Assembly: GCA_902574355.1 (NCBI GenBank)
Contig: CACGNN010000001.1
Span: forward strand, 1-64,000
Length of the DNA: 64,000 nucleotides
Source of the DNA: an uncultured SAR86 cluster bacterium
GTDB taxonomy: Bacteria; Pseudomonadota; Gammaproteobacteria; Magnimaribacterales; Magnimaribacteraceae
Reading direction: 5' to 3'
Shown: in pieces, positions 25,903 through 33,618 of the stretch
Layout of the letters: each line of letters begins with the position of its first letter
How positions within the stretch are numbered: the stretch's first letter is position 1
The notes under the pieces: generated by a model
What the model was told of the DNA's origin: nothing
The model's input: only the letters and a program-made list of their open reading frames with translations
The model's database searches: none
Position numbers and translations under genes: made by a program

Positions 25903-26898
25903 ATGAAAAAGAGAAGTTTTAAACCATTTGGAAATATAAGCGCTTTAACACTAGGTGGCGGAGGCCTTGGGCAGGTCTGGGGAGAAACATCTAGAGAGGA
26001 AGCAGTAGCAACTGTAATCTTAGCACTTGAAAATGGTATCAACCACTTTGATGTTGCTCCTATGTACGGTAATGGGGAGGCTGAGAGTGTTATTGGAGAG
26101 GTTTTCAAAGGCAAAGCAATCAATGACACTAGAATAACTACAAAATGTAGTTTGGGTACGTTACCAGATGAAGAAGTTTACGACCATTTAAATAAATCTC
26201 TTACTGAGAGCCTTAATAATCTCAATATGGAGAAGGTAGATCTTTTTCTTTTGCACAGTCAATTGCGTGAAGATGATTTTCAATTACAGATACTAAATAG
26301 CCATAGAGATGCATTAACCACCTCTTTATCTTGCTACTTTAATGCAGTAATCCCGGCTTTTGAAAAATTAAAATCTGAAGGAAAAATTACAAGTTGGGGC
26401 ATTGGGGGTATTGGTCAGAATAAAGCTATTATTGATGCAATTAATTATTCTATTCCTCCTGAAGCTATCCAATGTGTTGTCAATCCATTGAATTCTGCCG
26501 GCGCCATAGGCTATGTAGATAAGGCTTACGATCCAAATAGTATTCTCAAGGCGGCTCAAGAATCAGATATACCCATATTGGGTATAAGAGCAGTTCAAGC
26601 TGGAGCTTTAACATCTAAAATGGACAGAGAGCCTCACAAATCTGGTCGAGATGCTAAAGATTTTGAAGATTATGTGAGAGCTGAACCCTTTCGTGAATTT
26701 GCAAAAGAATATGGAGATACACCTTCACATCTCGCACACCGTTATGCTCTTAGCGTAGACAAAATTTCTTCGATCATATTAGGTGTAAAAAATAGGAAAG
26801 AACTCCTAGAGTGTATTGATGCCGAGCTTGCGGAACCTCTTACACAGGACGAGATTGATCAAATAAATACAGTTTTGTTAGCAGATAAAGATTTATAA
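25903..26898 (+). CDS. Aldo/keto reductase
   Basis: About 331 residues with an AKR TIM barrel. The NHFDVAPMYGNGEAES segment carries the catalytic Asp and Tyr, with ITTKCSLG supplying the Lys. DLFLLHSQLRE carries the His position. These form a standard AKR tetrad. It reduces an aldehyde or ketone with NAD(P)H, or acts in sugar metabolism. I chose ATG 25903 rather than the TTG at 25885, which would add six residues. A TATAAT at 25875-25880 puts a possible transcription start only about 15 bases ahead of the ATG. No good ribosome-binding site is visible. Confidence 0.85.
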   Translation: MKKRSFKPFGNISALTLGGGGLGQVWGETSREEAVATVILALENGINHFDVAPMYGNGEAESVIGEVFKGKAINDTRITTKCSLGTLPDEEVYDHLNKSLTESLNNLNMEKVDLFLLHSQLREDDFQLQILNSHRDALTTSLSCYFNAVIPAFEKLKSEGKITSWGIGGIGQNKAIIDAINYSIPPEAIQCVVNPLNSAGAIGYVDKAYDPNSILKAAQESDIPILGIRAVQAGALTSKMDREPHKSGRDAKDFEDYVRAEPFREFAKEYGDTPSHLAHRYALSVDKISSIILGVKNRKELLECIDAELAEPLTQDEIDQINTVLLADKDL

Positions 26899-26917
26899 AA
26901 AGGACAACTCTATTGAC

Positions 26918-27343
26918 TTAGAAAATGGGTTGAAATACCACTAATACGACTATCACAAGAAGTAAGATTGTTGGTATTTCGTTTATTATCCTAAAGAATT
27001 TCTCCGTTTTTTGATTTGTATCATTTTCAAATCCTATTCTTAGAAAATTAAGATAAAAATGAAAAAGCGTCATCGCCATAACAAGAAACATTTTTAAAAT
27101 AAGCCATATTTCTAAACCTTTGTAACCTAAAAGAACTAAACCAGAGATCCAAACAAAAATAAGAGATGGATTAGCGATTATTTTGAGTAGTTTTGCCTCC
27201 ATGACTTTGAAGGTTTCTGAGGAATCAGACCCAATTTCCTTAGTGGCGTGATATACAAATAGTCTTGGAAGATAAAATAGTGCAGCCATCCAAGTAATTA
27301 CGGAGATTATATGAATGGTTTTAAAAATTAAGTATGTATTCAT
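26918..27343 (-). CDS. hemJ: HemJ, protoporphyrinogen IX oxidase
   Basis: A 141-residue, four-helix inner-membrane protein of the HemJ/UPF0093 family. It has the typical start, with a His in helix 1 (KTIHIISVITWMAALFYLP). A Lys in the third helix region (LILKMFLVM) matches the conserved HemJ Lys. It converts protoporphyrinogen IX to protoporphyrin IX, taking the place of HemG or HemY. It is the last gene of the heme run, and its start abuts the hemF stop. The gene context makes the call strong. Confidence 0.88.
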   Translation of the reverse strand: MNTYLIFKTIHIISVITWMAALFYLPRLFVYHATKEIGSDSSETFKVMEAKLLKIIANPSLIFVWISGLVLLGYKGLEIWLILKMFLVMAMTLFHFYLNFLRIGFENDTNQKTEKFFRIINEIPTILLLVIVVLVVFQPIF

Positions 27344-28156
27344 CTAATCCCATTTAGCAGTAGGCGGCATAGACATCAATATAGCATCCGAATTGCCCCC
27401 AGTTTTTATGCCAAATGCAGTTCCTCTATCCCAAAGTAAATTAAATTCAACATAACGACCTCTTTTGATAAGTTGCTGCTCTTTTTCTTGTTCTGTCCAT
27501 TCCTCATCCTTAAGGTCTCTGATAATTGTTGTAATCGCTTTTAAGGTGGATAAACCTACTTCTTTTATAAAGCTAAAATCTTTATTCCAATCATCTGTTT
27601 TTAAGTGATCTATAAATATTCCACCTTCGCCTCTAGCTTCTGATCTGTGTGGTAGATAGAAATATTCATCACAAGCCTTTTTATATTTCTCGTAATAATC
27701 TGGATCAGCCGAATCACAAGCCTCCTTCATGCATTTGTGAAAGAACTTAATTTCATCATCTTTTTTGATTGTTGGGGTTAAATCCCCACCGCCACCAAAC
27801 CAGGAATCTCCAGTAACGATATACCTCGTATTAAAGTGAAATGCCGGTACTTTGGGTGATTGCATGTGCGCCACAAGACTGATGCCACTTGCCCAGTAGT
27901 TAGGAGCTTTATCTGTGCCCTTAACTTCAGATTTAAAATCATTATCAAATTTTCCGGATACCGTAGATATATTTACGCCAACCTTTTCAAAGACTTCACC
28001 TTTCATGAGGCTCATTTCTCCGCCTCCTTCAAATTTATGATCCCAGTTCTTTCTTTCGAAACTCCCGCCATCTATATCGACAAATTCTTCGCAGAACATA
28101 TCTCTTAGTTCTCTGAACCAAGAAGAAGTTAGGGATTTTTTTTCCTCAATATCCAT
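27344..28156 (-). CDS. hemF: HemF, oxygen-dependent coproporphyrinogen III oxidase
   Basis: A 270-residue cytoplasmic enzyme that oxidatively decarboxylates coproporphyrinogen III to protoporphyrinogen IX. Family motifs include FHFNTRYI, a WFGGGGDLTP segment, and RGYVEFN-type and WDRGTAFGIKTGG segments near the C-terminus. It needs oxygen, so it points to aerobic heme synthesis. It lies between hemE (three bases away) and hemJ (abutting). Length is slightly shorter than the 299 residues of E. coli HemF, mainly at the N-terminus. Confidence 0.95.
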   Translation of the reverse strand: MDIEEKKSLTSSWFRELRDMFCEEFVDIDGGSFERKNWDHKFEGGGEMSLMKGEVFEKVGVNISTVSGKFDNDFKSEVKGTDKAPNYWASGISLVAHMQSPKVPAFHFNTRYIVTGDSWFGGGGDLTPTIKKDDEIKFFHKCMKEACDSADPDYYEKYKKACDEYFYLPHRSEARGEGGIFIDHLKTDDWNKDFSFIKEVGLSTLKAITTIIRDLKDEEWTEQEKEQQLIKRGRYVEFNLLWDRGTAFGIKTGGNSDAILMSMPPTAKWD

Positions 28157-28159
28157 ACA

Positions 28160-29179
28160 TTAAAAGGATGCTCTTATTCTTTTTACAAACTCTTTGACGT
28201 TTTCCTGAGGCGTTGTTTTAAGCACTCCATGGCCTAGTCCACAAACCCAGCCAGATCTATCTTCTGGAGAAAGCACTGACATTTGTTCTATGAAAGTATC
28301 TAATTTGGGTAAGAATTCTTCATGGGGGAGGGTTAAGAAATGCTCACTAAAATTACCCTGCACAAACCCATTTGTAGTTTTTTTAAAGTACTCCCTAAGG
28401 TCAATATTAGAGTCTAGACCCATTCCTGCTAAATTAATCTCAGGCTCATTTTGCTTCGCAATAATGGCCTCATAGTCAATACCGTCCTTGGCGTAATAGC
28501 CTACTTTATTTGGAAATTCCTTAGCCAGTGCATTAAAGGTTTTATCGAGATAGATGTTTAAATCTTCTTCAGCCAGCAGATGTGCGTTAGAGTCAAAGAT
28601 CATTACCACCTCAGCTCCCGCATTCAATTGTAATTCCACATTCTCTTTTAGCAGTGGAAGAATCACGTTATCTAGAAGGCCTATTTGGAAATTATTAAAA
28701 TTTAATTCCCTAGAATCTTTACTAATGTTGCATGCATATGCAATCAAGGTCCAGGGTCCACCGACAAAACCTATTAATGACTTATCACTGGGTAGTCTTT
28801 CAATGGTTCTTTCAATGGCTTCTCCCTGAAACTCCATAAAGTTGATAGGATTTTGGTTTACGAGAAGGCTCTCGGCATTATCTTCGTCCAGATGGAGTCC
28901 AAATTGAGGTCCTGGATTATAAGATAGGTCCATACCAAGCGCTTCAAGAGGAAATAATATATCGCTGAACAGAATCGCTACGTCAAAATCAAATTCGTTA
29001 ATAGGACCCATAGCTGTTTCAGCTGCCAGTATAGGTTTTTTACAAAGTTCTTCGAAAGTATGATCTTTCTTTAAGCTTTGATAGTGATCATGATATCGAC
29101 CGGCTTGTCTCATGAGCCATATAGGCGGGCAGGCCTGTGGCTTTCTTGTTATGGCATTTTTGAATTTTTTATTAGGCAA
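28160..29179 (-). CDS. hemE: HemE, uroporphyrinogen III decarboxylase
   Basis: A 339-residue cytoplasmic enzyme that decarboxylates uroporphyrinogen III to coproporphyrinogen III. The N-terminal signature PPIWLMRQAGRYHDHY is intact, with the substrate-binding Arg. A GFVGGPWTLIAY segment and the C-terminal GLGHGVLKTTP segment are also typical. Only four bases separate it from hemB and three from hemF. Length is normal. Confidence 0.96.
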   Translation of the reverse strand: MPNKKFKNAITRKPQACPPIWLMRQAGRYHDHYQSLKKDHTFEELCKKPILAAETAMGPINEFDFDVAILFSDILFPLEALGMDLSYNPGPQFGLHLDEDNAESLLVNQNPINFMEFQGEAIERTIERLPSDKSLIGFVGGPWTLIAYACNISKDSRELNFNNFQIGLLDNVILPLLKENVELQLNAGAEVVMIFDSNAHLLAEEDLNIYLDKTFNALAKEFPNKVGYYAKDGIDYEAIIAKQNEPEINLAGMGLDSNIDLREYFKKTTNGFVQGNFSEHFLTLPHEEFLPKLDTFIEQMSVLSPEDRSGWVCGLGHGVLKTTPQENVKEFVKRIRASF

Positions 29180-29183
29180 GGTT

Positions 29184-30179
29184 TTACTGATTTAACTTTA
29201 TTGCTATTTCATTAGCAGCATAGGTGAGAACACAATCTGCTCCAGCCCTTTTAAAGCTTAACAAGGATTCCTTTAGGACTTCTTCTGCCAACCAACCATT
29301 TTCTATTGCAGCTTTCAGCATGGCATATTCACCACTTACCTGATAAGCAAAAGTAGGTACTTTAAAATTATCTTTAACTGCCTTAACAACGTCTAGATAA
29401 GGCATCCCAGGCTTGACCATGACTATGTCGGCACCTTCCTCAATATCCATTTTGACCTCGTGCAATGCTTCTTCAATATTTGCAACAGACATTTGATAAG
29501 TATCCTTACTTCCAGCACCTAGGTTTGTAGAAGATCCTACAGCATCTCTAAAAGGACCATAAAATTTTGAACTATATTTTGCAGCATAAGAAAGGATAAT
29601 CGTATTAGCAAAGTCATTAGATTCCAGAGACTCTCTAATACCTGCTATCCTACCATCCATCATATCTGAAGGAGCAATCATGTCCGCTCCAGCCTTGGCG
29701 AGAGTTAGGGCTTGTTCAATCAGAAGAGAAAGACTTTTATCATTCTCTACATATCCATTTTCATCTAATACGCCATCATGACCATGCGAAGTATAGGGAT
29801 CTAAAGCCACATCTGCGATCACTGCCAATTCAGAATTTTTCTTTATTTGTTTTATGGCATTACAAACTAAGTTGTTTTCATTTAATGATTCACTTCCTTG
29901 ATCGTCTTTTTTTTCAGGGTTTATGACTGGAAATATAGCAACAGCTTTTATTTTATTATTTTGAATTTTTTCTATTTCTTTATCTAAAGCATTTAGTCCA
30001 TACCTATTGATCCCTGGCAACGAATCAATGCTTTCAATTCCATCTAAATCTTCTTTTACAAAGATAGGTTGTATTAAGTCATCGACTGACAGACTGTTTT
30101 CAGCAACCAAACTCCTTATAGGCGAAGTAAATCTAGTTCGTCTTAATCTTGATTGGGGAAATTTTCGTGATACGTTCAT
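29184..30179 (-). CDS. hemB: HemB, 5-aminolevulinate dehydratase (porphobilinogen synthase)
   Basis: A 331-residue enzyme that condenses two 5-aminolevulinates to porphobilinogen. The two Schiff-base lysines lie in SSKFYGPFRDA and VMVKPGMPYLD. The metal-site stretch reads DVALDPYTSHGHDG, with Asp where zinc-dependent enzymes have Cys, so it looks like the Mg/K-type class known from Pseudomonas. It starts 49 bases after the hemC(D) stop and 4 bases ahead of hemE on the minus strand. Confidence 0.96.
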   Translation of the reverse strand: MNVSRKFPQSRLRRTRFTSPIRSLVAENSLSVDDLIQPIFVKEDLDGIESIDSLPGINRYGLNALDKEIEKIQNNKIKAVAIFPVINPEKKDDQGSESLNENNLVCNAIKQIKKNSELAVIADVALDPYTSHGHDGVLDENGYVENDKSLSLLIEQALTLAKAGADMIAPSDMMDGRIAGIRESLESNDFANTIILSYAAKYSSKFYGPFRDAVGSSTNLGAGSKDTYQMSVANIEEALHEVKMDIEEGADIVMVKPGMPYLDVVKAVKDNFKVPTFAYQVSGEYAMLKAAIENGWLAEEVLKESLLSFKRAGADCVLTYAANEIAIKLNQ

Positions 30180-30228
30180 ACTAATTGAAAAAAGATGCTT
30201 ACATTATACCTTAGGCAAAAGAGCTATA

Positions 30229-31725
30229 TTATTTTATCTTGTTTCTTATGGCTTCATTCCAGCTATCAAAGTCTAGAAATGCAGAAACGTTCGGTACTAC
30301 TTCTTTTATCAGCTCGAAAGTCTTTCCAAGTCCACAAGCGTGATTTCGCTCTTTAAGTTCGGGGTATTTTTTTATTGCTAACTCAAATGAGCTTGCACTC
30401 ATCCAATAGAAGTAATCACATTCTAAAAGCCTTTCAGAAACATCGAGAGGATTTAATTCGTATGTAGATAATACTGATTTTGCTTCATTTAAATTATCTT
30501 TATGAGATACTTTTAACCAACTTACCTCTTTGAATATACTTTCCTCTGGAGAGTTTTTTTCGCCAAGACTATCTGAAGTGCCGTTAACCCAATACCCTTT
30601 TTTGGCTAAAGATTTCCAAGTATCAATGCCGCTAGTCCAGATGATATTAGAATCATCTATCAAGTCAGTGCTTTCTATGGCATTTGATCTACTGACGTAA
30701 ATTCCCTTATTCTTAACTTTTTTCAAGACTTCAATAGAATCAAGAATTGGTTTTCTTTCGAAAAACCTTTGCTCATCTCTATTTTTGGGGAAATAATTTG
30801 TATGATTTAAAGAGTCAAAATAATCTTCTACACTATTGCTAAGTGATCTCTCCGATAGATCTTCACCTGCTTCAGTCTCACCTCTTATTGTGATTAGCTT
30901 ACCTGCTTCTAAGATTTCATGACTAACACCTATTTTTTGATGACATCCGCCACCGTATGATTTCAATATGGTTCTTTCGATTTCAACCGAATTAAAAGAT
31001 TCTTGATTTGAAATAGTAGCAATAATTTCTTTAACTGCTTCATCATCCTGGCGGGCTTCGATTGCGAGAGCGCCCTGCGCAGCTGCGCAAGGGTTTTGAG
31101 ATAAAGGAAGCACCATCCACTCTAGATTTTTTTGGATATCAAGAAGAGATTTTTTATCTTTTTCAAATTCACCACTTTTGTTTTGCATGAATCTATCAAT
31201 GGCTGCTTTAGCTACAACCAAACCATCATCATCCCCTTCAATCAACTTTGTTAGTCTAGTATGAATATTCCCCCTGACGTCTTTAAATTTTATCTTTGAC
31301 TTAAACGGTAATGCTGATGGCAAGAAGGTGGATAGATTCTTTTCTCTCCTTGGCGAAGAGCTCAGGATAGTGAGATCATTTTTACCGATACTATCCTTCT
31401 TTAGAAAGAGCATATCTCTCATATCTGCTCTTTCAAGCGTACCAATTATCTCTGTGCCTTCTTCCAGATCTACTGGCAAATCTTTCCATGAATGCACAGC
31501 AATATCTGCAACTTTATTGAGAAGATCATTCCTTATATCATTTGTAAACACTCCGATATCAGGCATCTTATTTAATGGAGTAGTCAAATCTTCATCACCT
31601 AGAGTACTTTTATAAAGATGTAATATCTCAATATCGGGGAAAGATTTTGATATTCTTTCAGCTACAAGTAACGCTTGAATCCTTGCTAGAGGACTTTTCC
31701 TAGATGCTATTTTTAAGGTTTTCAA
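30229..31725 (-). CDS. hemC: HemC with C-terminal HemD-like extension
   Basis: A 498-residue protein. Residues 1-310 are hydroxymethylbilane synthase, with the catalytic Asp82 in HSWKDLP and the cofactor Cys261 in YGGGCHQKIG. Residues 325-498 form an extension that fits a shortened, diverged uroporphyrinogen-III synthase: a short strand and a SASSFELAI segment. A full HemD is about 240-260 residues. Such a fusion would hand unstable hydroxymethylbilane directly on. The start appears to be TTG at 31725, since no ATG gives a good N-terminus; no strong ribosome-binding site is seen. A Fur-box-like repeat lies 11 bases upstream. HemC is certain, HemD function is inferred. Confidence 0.9.
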   Translation of the reverse strand: MKTLKIASRKSPLARIQALLVAERISKSFPDIEILHLYKSTLGDEDLTTPLNKMPDIGVFTNDIRNDLLNKVADIAVHSWKDLPVDLEEGTEIIGTLERADMRDMLFLKKDSIGKNDLTILSSSPRREKNLSTFLPSALPFKSKIKFKDVRGNIHTRLTKLIEGDDDGLVVAKAAIDRFMQNKSGEFEKDKKSLLDIQKNLEWMVLPLSQNPCAAAQGALAIEARQDDEAVKEIIATISNQESFNSVEIERTILKSYGGGCHQKIGVSHEILEAGKLITIRGETEAGEDLSERSLSNSVEDYFDSLNHTNYFPKNRDEQRFFERKPILDSIEVLKKVKNKGIYVSRSNAIESTDLIDDSNIIWTSGIDTWKSLAKKGYWVNGTSDSLGEKNSPEESIFKEVSWLKVSHKDNLNEAKSVLSTYELNPLDVSERLLECDYFYWMSASSFELAIKKYPELKERNHACGLGKTFELIKEVVPNVSAFLDFDSWNEAIRNKIK

Positions 31726-31735
31726 AATAGGTTTA

Positions 31736-31754
31736 AATGAGAATTATTCTTAAT
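31736..31754. promoter_or_regulatory. Fur-box-like inverted repeat between hemC and ALA synthase
   Basis: The 15-base core TGAGAATTATTCTTA is a 7-1-7 inverted repeat. It matches the common Fur pattern TGATAAT-n-ATTATCA at 11 of 14 positions and the variant TGAGAAT-n-ATTCTCA at 13 of 14. It lies 11 bases upstream of the hemC start and 80 bases upstream of the divergent hemA start. Iron control of heme synthesis would make sense, but binding by Fur, Irr or another regulator is not shown. Confidence 0.45.
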
Positions 31755-31833
31755 TACTTTCGCACTAAAGATTTCAATTACAATGCAATTCGCGTCAACC
31801 ATAATTATATTAACTTTTCTTAGTAATTAATTC

Positions 31834-33084
31834 ATGAACTACAAAAAATTCTTCTCAGACGAACTCATATCATTAAAATCTCAAGGCCTCTATAGAAAGT
31901 TTAGAGCTATAAACAGGAATAAATCTAGCTTTCCTAAAGCTACTGAGAGATTCGAAGGACAAGAAAGGGAAGTTGAAGTTTGGTGCAGCAATGACTATCT
32001 AAACCTTAGCCAACACCCAGAGGTTACCAAAACATCCGTGGAAGTCATAAATGAGCTTGGTACAGGATCTGGCGGAACAAGAAATATATCTGGTACCTCA
32101 ACTTATCACGTTGATCTTGAGAATTTATTGGCAGACCTGCATAGGAAAGAATCAGCATTACTTTTTCCTTCAGCCTATACCGCAAATCAGTCAACCTTAT
32201 GGACACTCTGTAAAAACCTTGAAGGGGTAGAAGTATTTTCTGATGAACTTAACCATGCCTCTTTAATACAAGGTATAAAGAATGCGAATGTTGAATGTCA
32301 TGTCTTTAGGCATAATGATACTGAACATTTGGAAGAACTTTTAAAGACAGCTAATGCAAATACACCAAAAATAATCGTCTTTGAATCTTTATATTCTATG
32401 GAGGGTCTCCGCTCCCCTCTTCAAAAGATTATTGAGCTTGCTAAGAAGTATGATGCTTTAACTTACCTAGATGAAGTCCACTCAGTCGGACTTTATGGAC
32501 CTGAAGGTAGAGGCATTACTGCTGAAAAGGGACTCGAAGAAGATATAGATATTATCAACGGTACTTTGTCTAAATCATTTGGTCAAATGGGTGGTTATGT
32601 CGCAGCTAATTCTGACATTATTGACTATATTAGAAGCTTTGCGCCTGGATTTATTTTTACTTCTTCTATGAATCCTTCGATAGCTGCCGCTTCAATAACT
32701 AGTATCAAAATTGCCATGGAATCTGAACATCTTAGGGACAATATTAGACTTAATTCAGACCGAATAAGATTGGGCTTGAGAGATCTTGAAATTCCTTTTC
32801 TTGAAAATGATAGTCACATTATCCCAATACATTTATATGACCCAAGGTTATGTAAAGGTGCGGCTAATCTTTTAATTGAAAAACACGGAATATACATTCA
32901 ACCTGTTTTCCATCCTACCGTTCCAAAAGGCGATGAAAGGTTTAGAGTCACTATCACCCCTCGACATGAAGCTAGTGATATAGACCATTTTTTGAATGCG
33001 TTAGATGATGTTTGGAAATCTATGGATTTAAAAAGGGCAGAGCCTACAGAAGCAGAAAAAACAGCAGTTTCAAGAATCTACTAG
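31834..33084 (+). CDS. hemA: 5-aminolevulinate synthase (ALAS, Shemin pathway)
   Basis: A 416-residue PLP enzyme that makes 5-aminolevulinate from glycine and succinyl-CoA. The motifs separate it from the related AONS and KBL enzymes: [13 protein letters not shown] near residue 50, [12 protein letters not shown] at 79-90, [16 protein letters not shown] at 212-227 (Asp213 and His216 contact PLP), and NGTLSKSFG with the PLP Lys247. Length is normal for bacterial ALAS. Most gammaproteobacteria make ALA from glutamyl-tRNA instead, so its presence beside the heme run is notable. It is divergent from the hemC gene, 108 bases apart. Confidence 0.93.
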   Translation: MNYKKFFSDELISLKSQGLYRKFRAINRNKSSFPKATERFEGQEREVEVWCSNDYLNLSQHPEVTKTSVEVINELGTGSGGTRNISGTSTYHVDLENLLADLHRKESALLFPSAYTANQSTLWTLCKNLEGVEVFSDELNHASLIQGIKNANVECHVFRHNDTEHLEELLKTANANTPKIIVFESLYSMEGLRSPLQKIIELAKKYDALTYLDEVHSVGLYGPEGRGITAEKGLEEDIDIINGTLSKSFGQMGGYVAANSDIIDYIRSFAPGFIFTSSMNPSIAAASITSIKIAMESEHLRDNIRLNSDRIRLGLRDLEIPFLENDSHIIPIHLYDPRLCKGAANLLIEKHGIYIQPVFHPTVPKGDERFRVTITPRHEASDIDHFLNALDDVWKSMDLKRAEPTEAEKTAVSRIY

Positions 33085-33499
33085 CTATAGATCACCCTTG
33101 GCTCTTACTTCACTCTGGTCTATGGTGAACTGTTCTCCATATCGAGCTTCAAGTTTCTTTTGATTTTCTGAAATCACTTCGACTGGATCAAGCTCTAAAG
33201 CCATACAGGCTGTAACCCAATACCACATCACATCTCCTAATTCTCTTTTCATATGAAAGATATTATCTTGATCGGCCGGCTTACCTTGCAGAATCATTTT
33301 TTTGACTATTTCTACAAATTCTCCTGTCTCACTTCCCAGACCAAGAGCGGCAGTAAGTAAACGAGGAGTATCGATAGGTGAATTATCCTGAATATTATCT
33401 AAAGACTTTTTTAAGTCTTCTATTTTTTAAGCTAGGATCACTGGTTACTTTTGTTACAAAATCACAATAAGTTTCAAAGAATTTTTCTGCATTTTCCAT
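33085..33499 (-). pseudogene. MazG-like nucleotide pyrophosphohydrolase gene with a frameshift
   Basis: Read from an ATG at 33499, the frame gives 31 codons up to a poly-A run and then meets a stop. Removing one A from the six-base run at 33423-33428 joins it to a second frame that runs to 33085. The joined protein has the MazG signature GSETGEFVE (metal-binding Glu), then KKMILQGK and ELGDVMWYW. The two parts together give a protein of about 137 residues, normal for small MazG-type pyrophosphohydrolases. So this is either a real frameshift mutation or a homopolymer sequencing error. The intact product would hydrolyse nucleoside triphosphates. Confidence 0.75.
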
Positions 33500-33618
33500 A
33501 GTTCAATGATACCTAAAGAATATGATATTCATAGGTGCTTTAAAAAATTAAATGAACCAATTTTTTTTCTAATTTAGACCGAATAACTCAAGATTGGAAA
33601 ACGATTCTTAGTTAGAAT

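Noticed and set aside
33085-33297. Intact 70-residue gene
   Set aside because: It is the C-terminal part of a MazG-like protein whose N-terminal part lies in another frame upstream.
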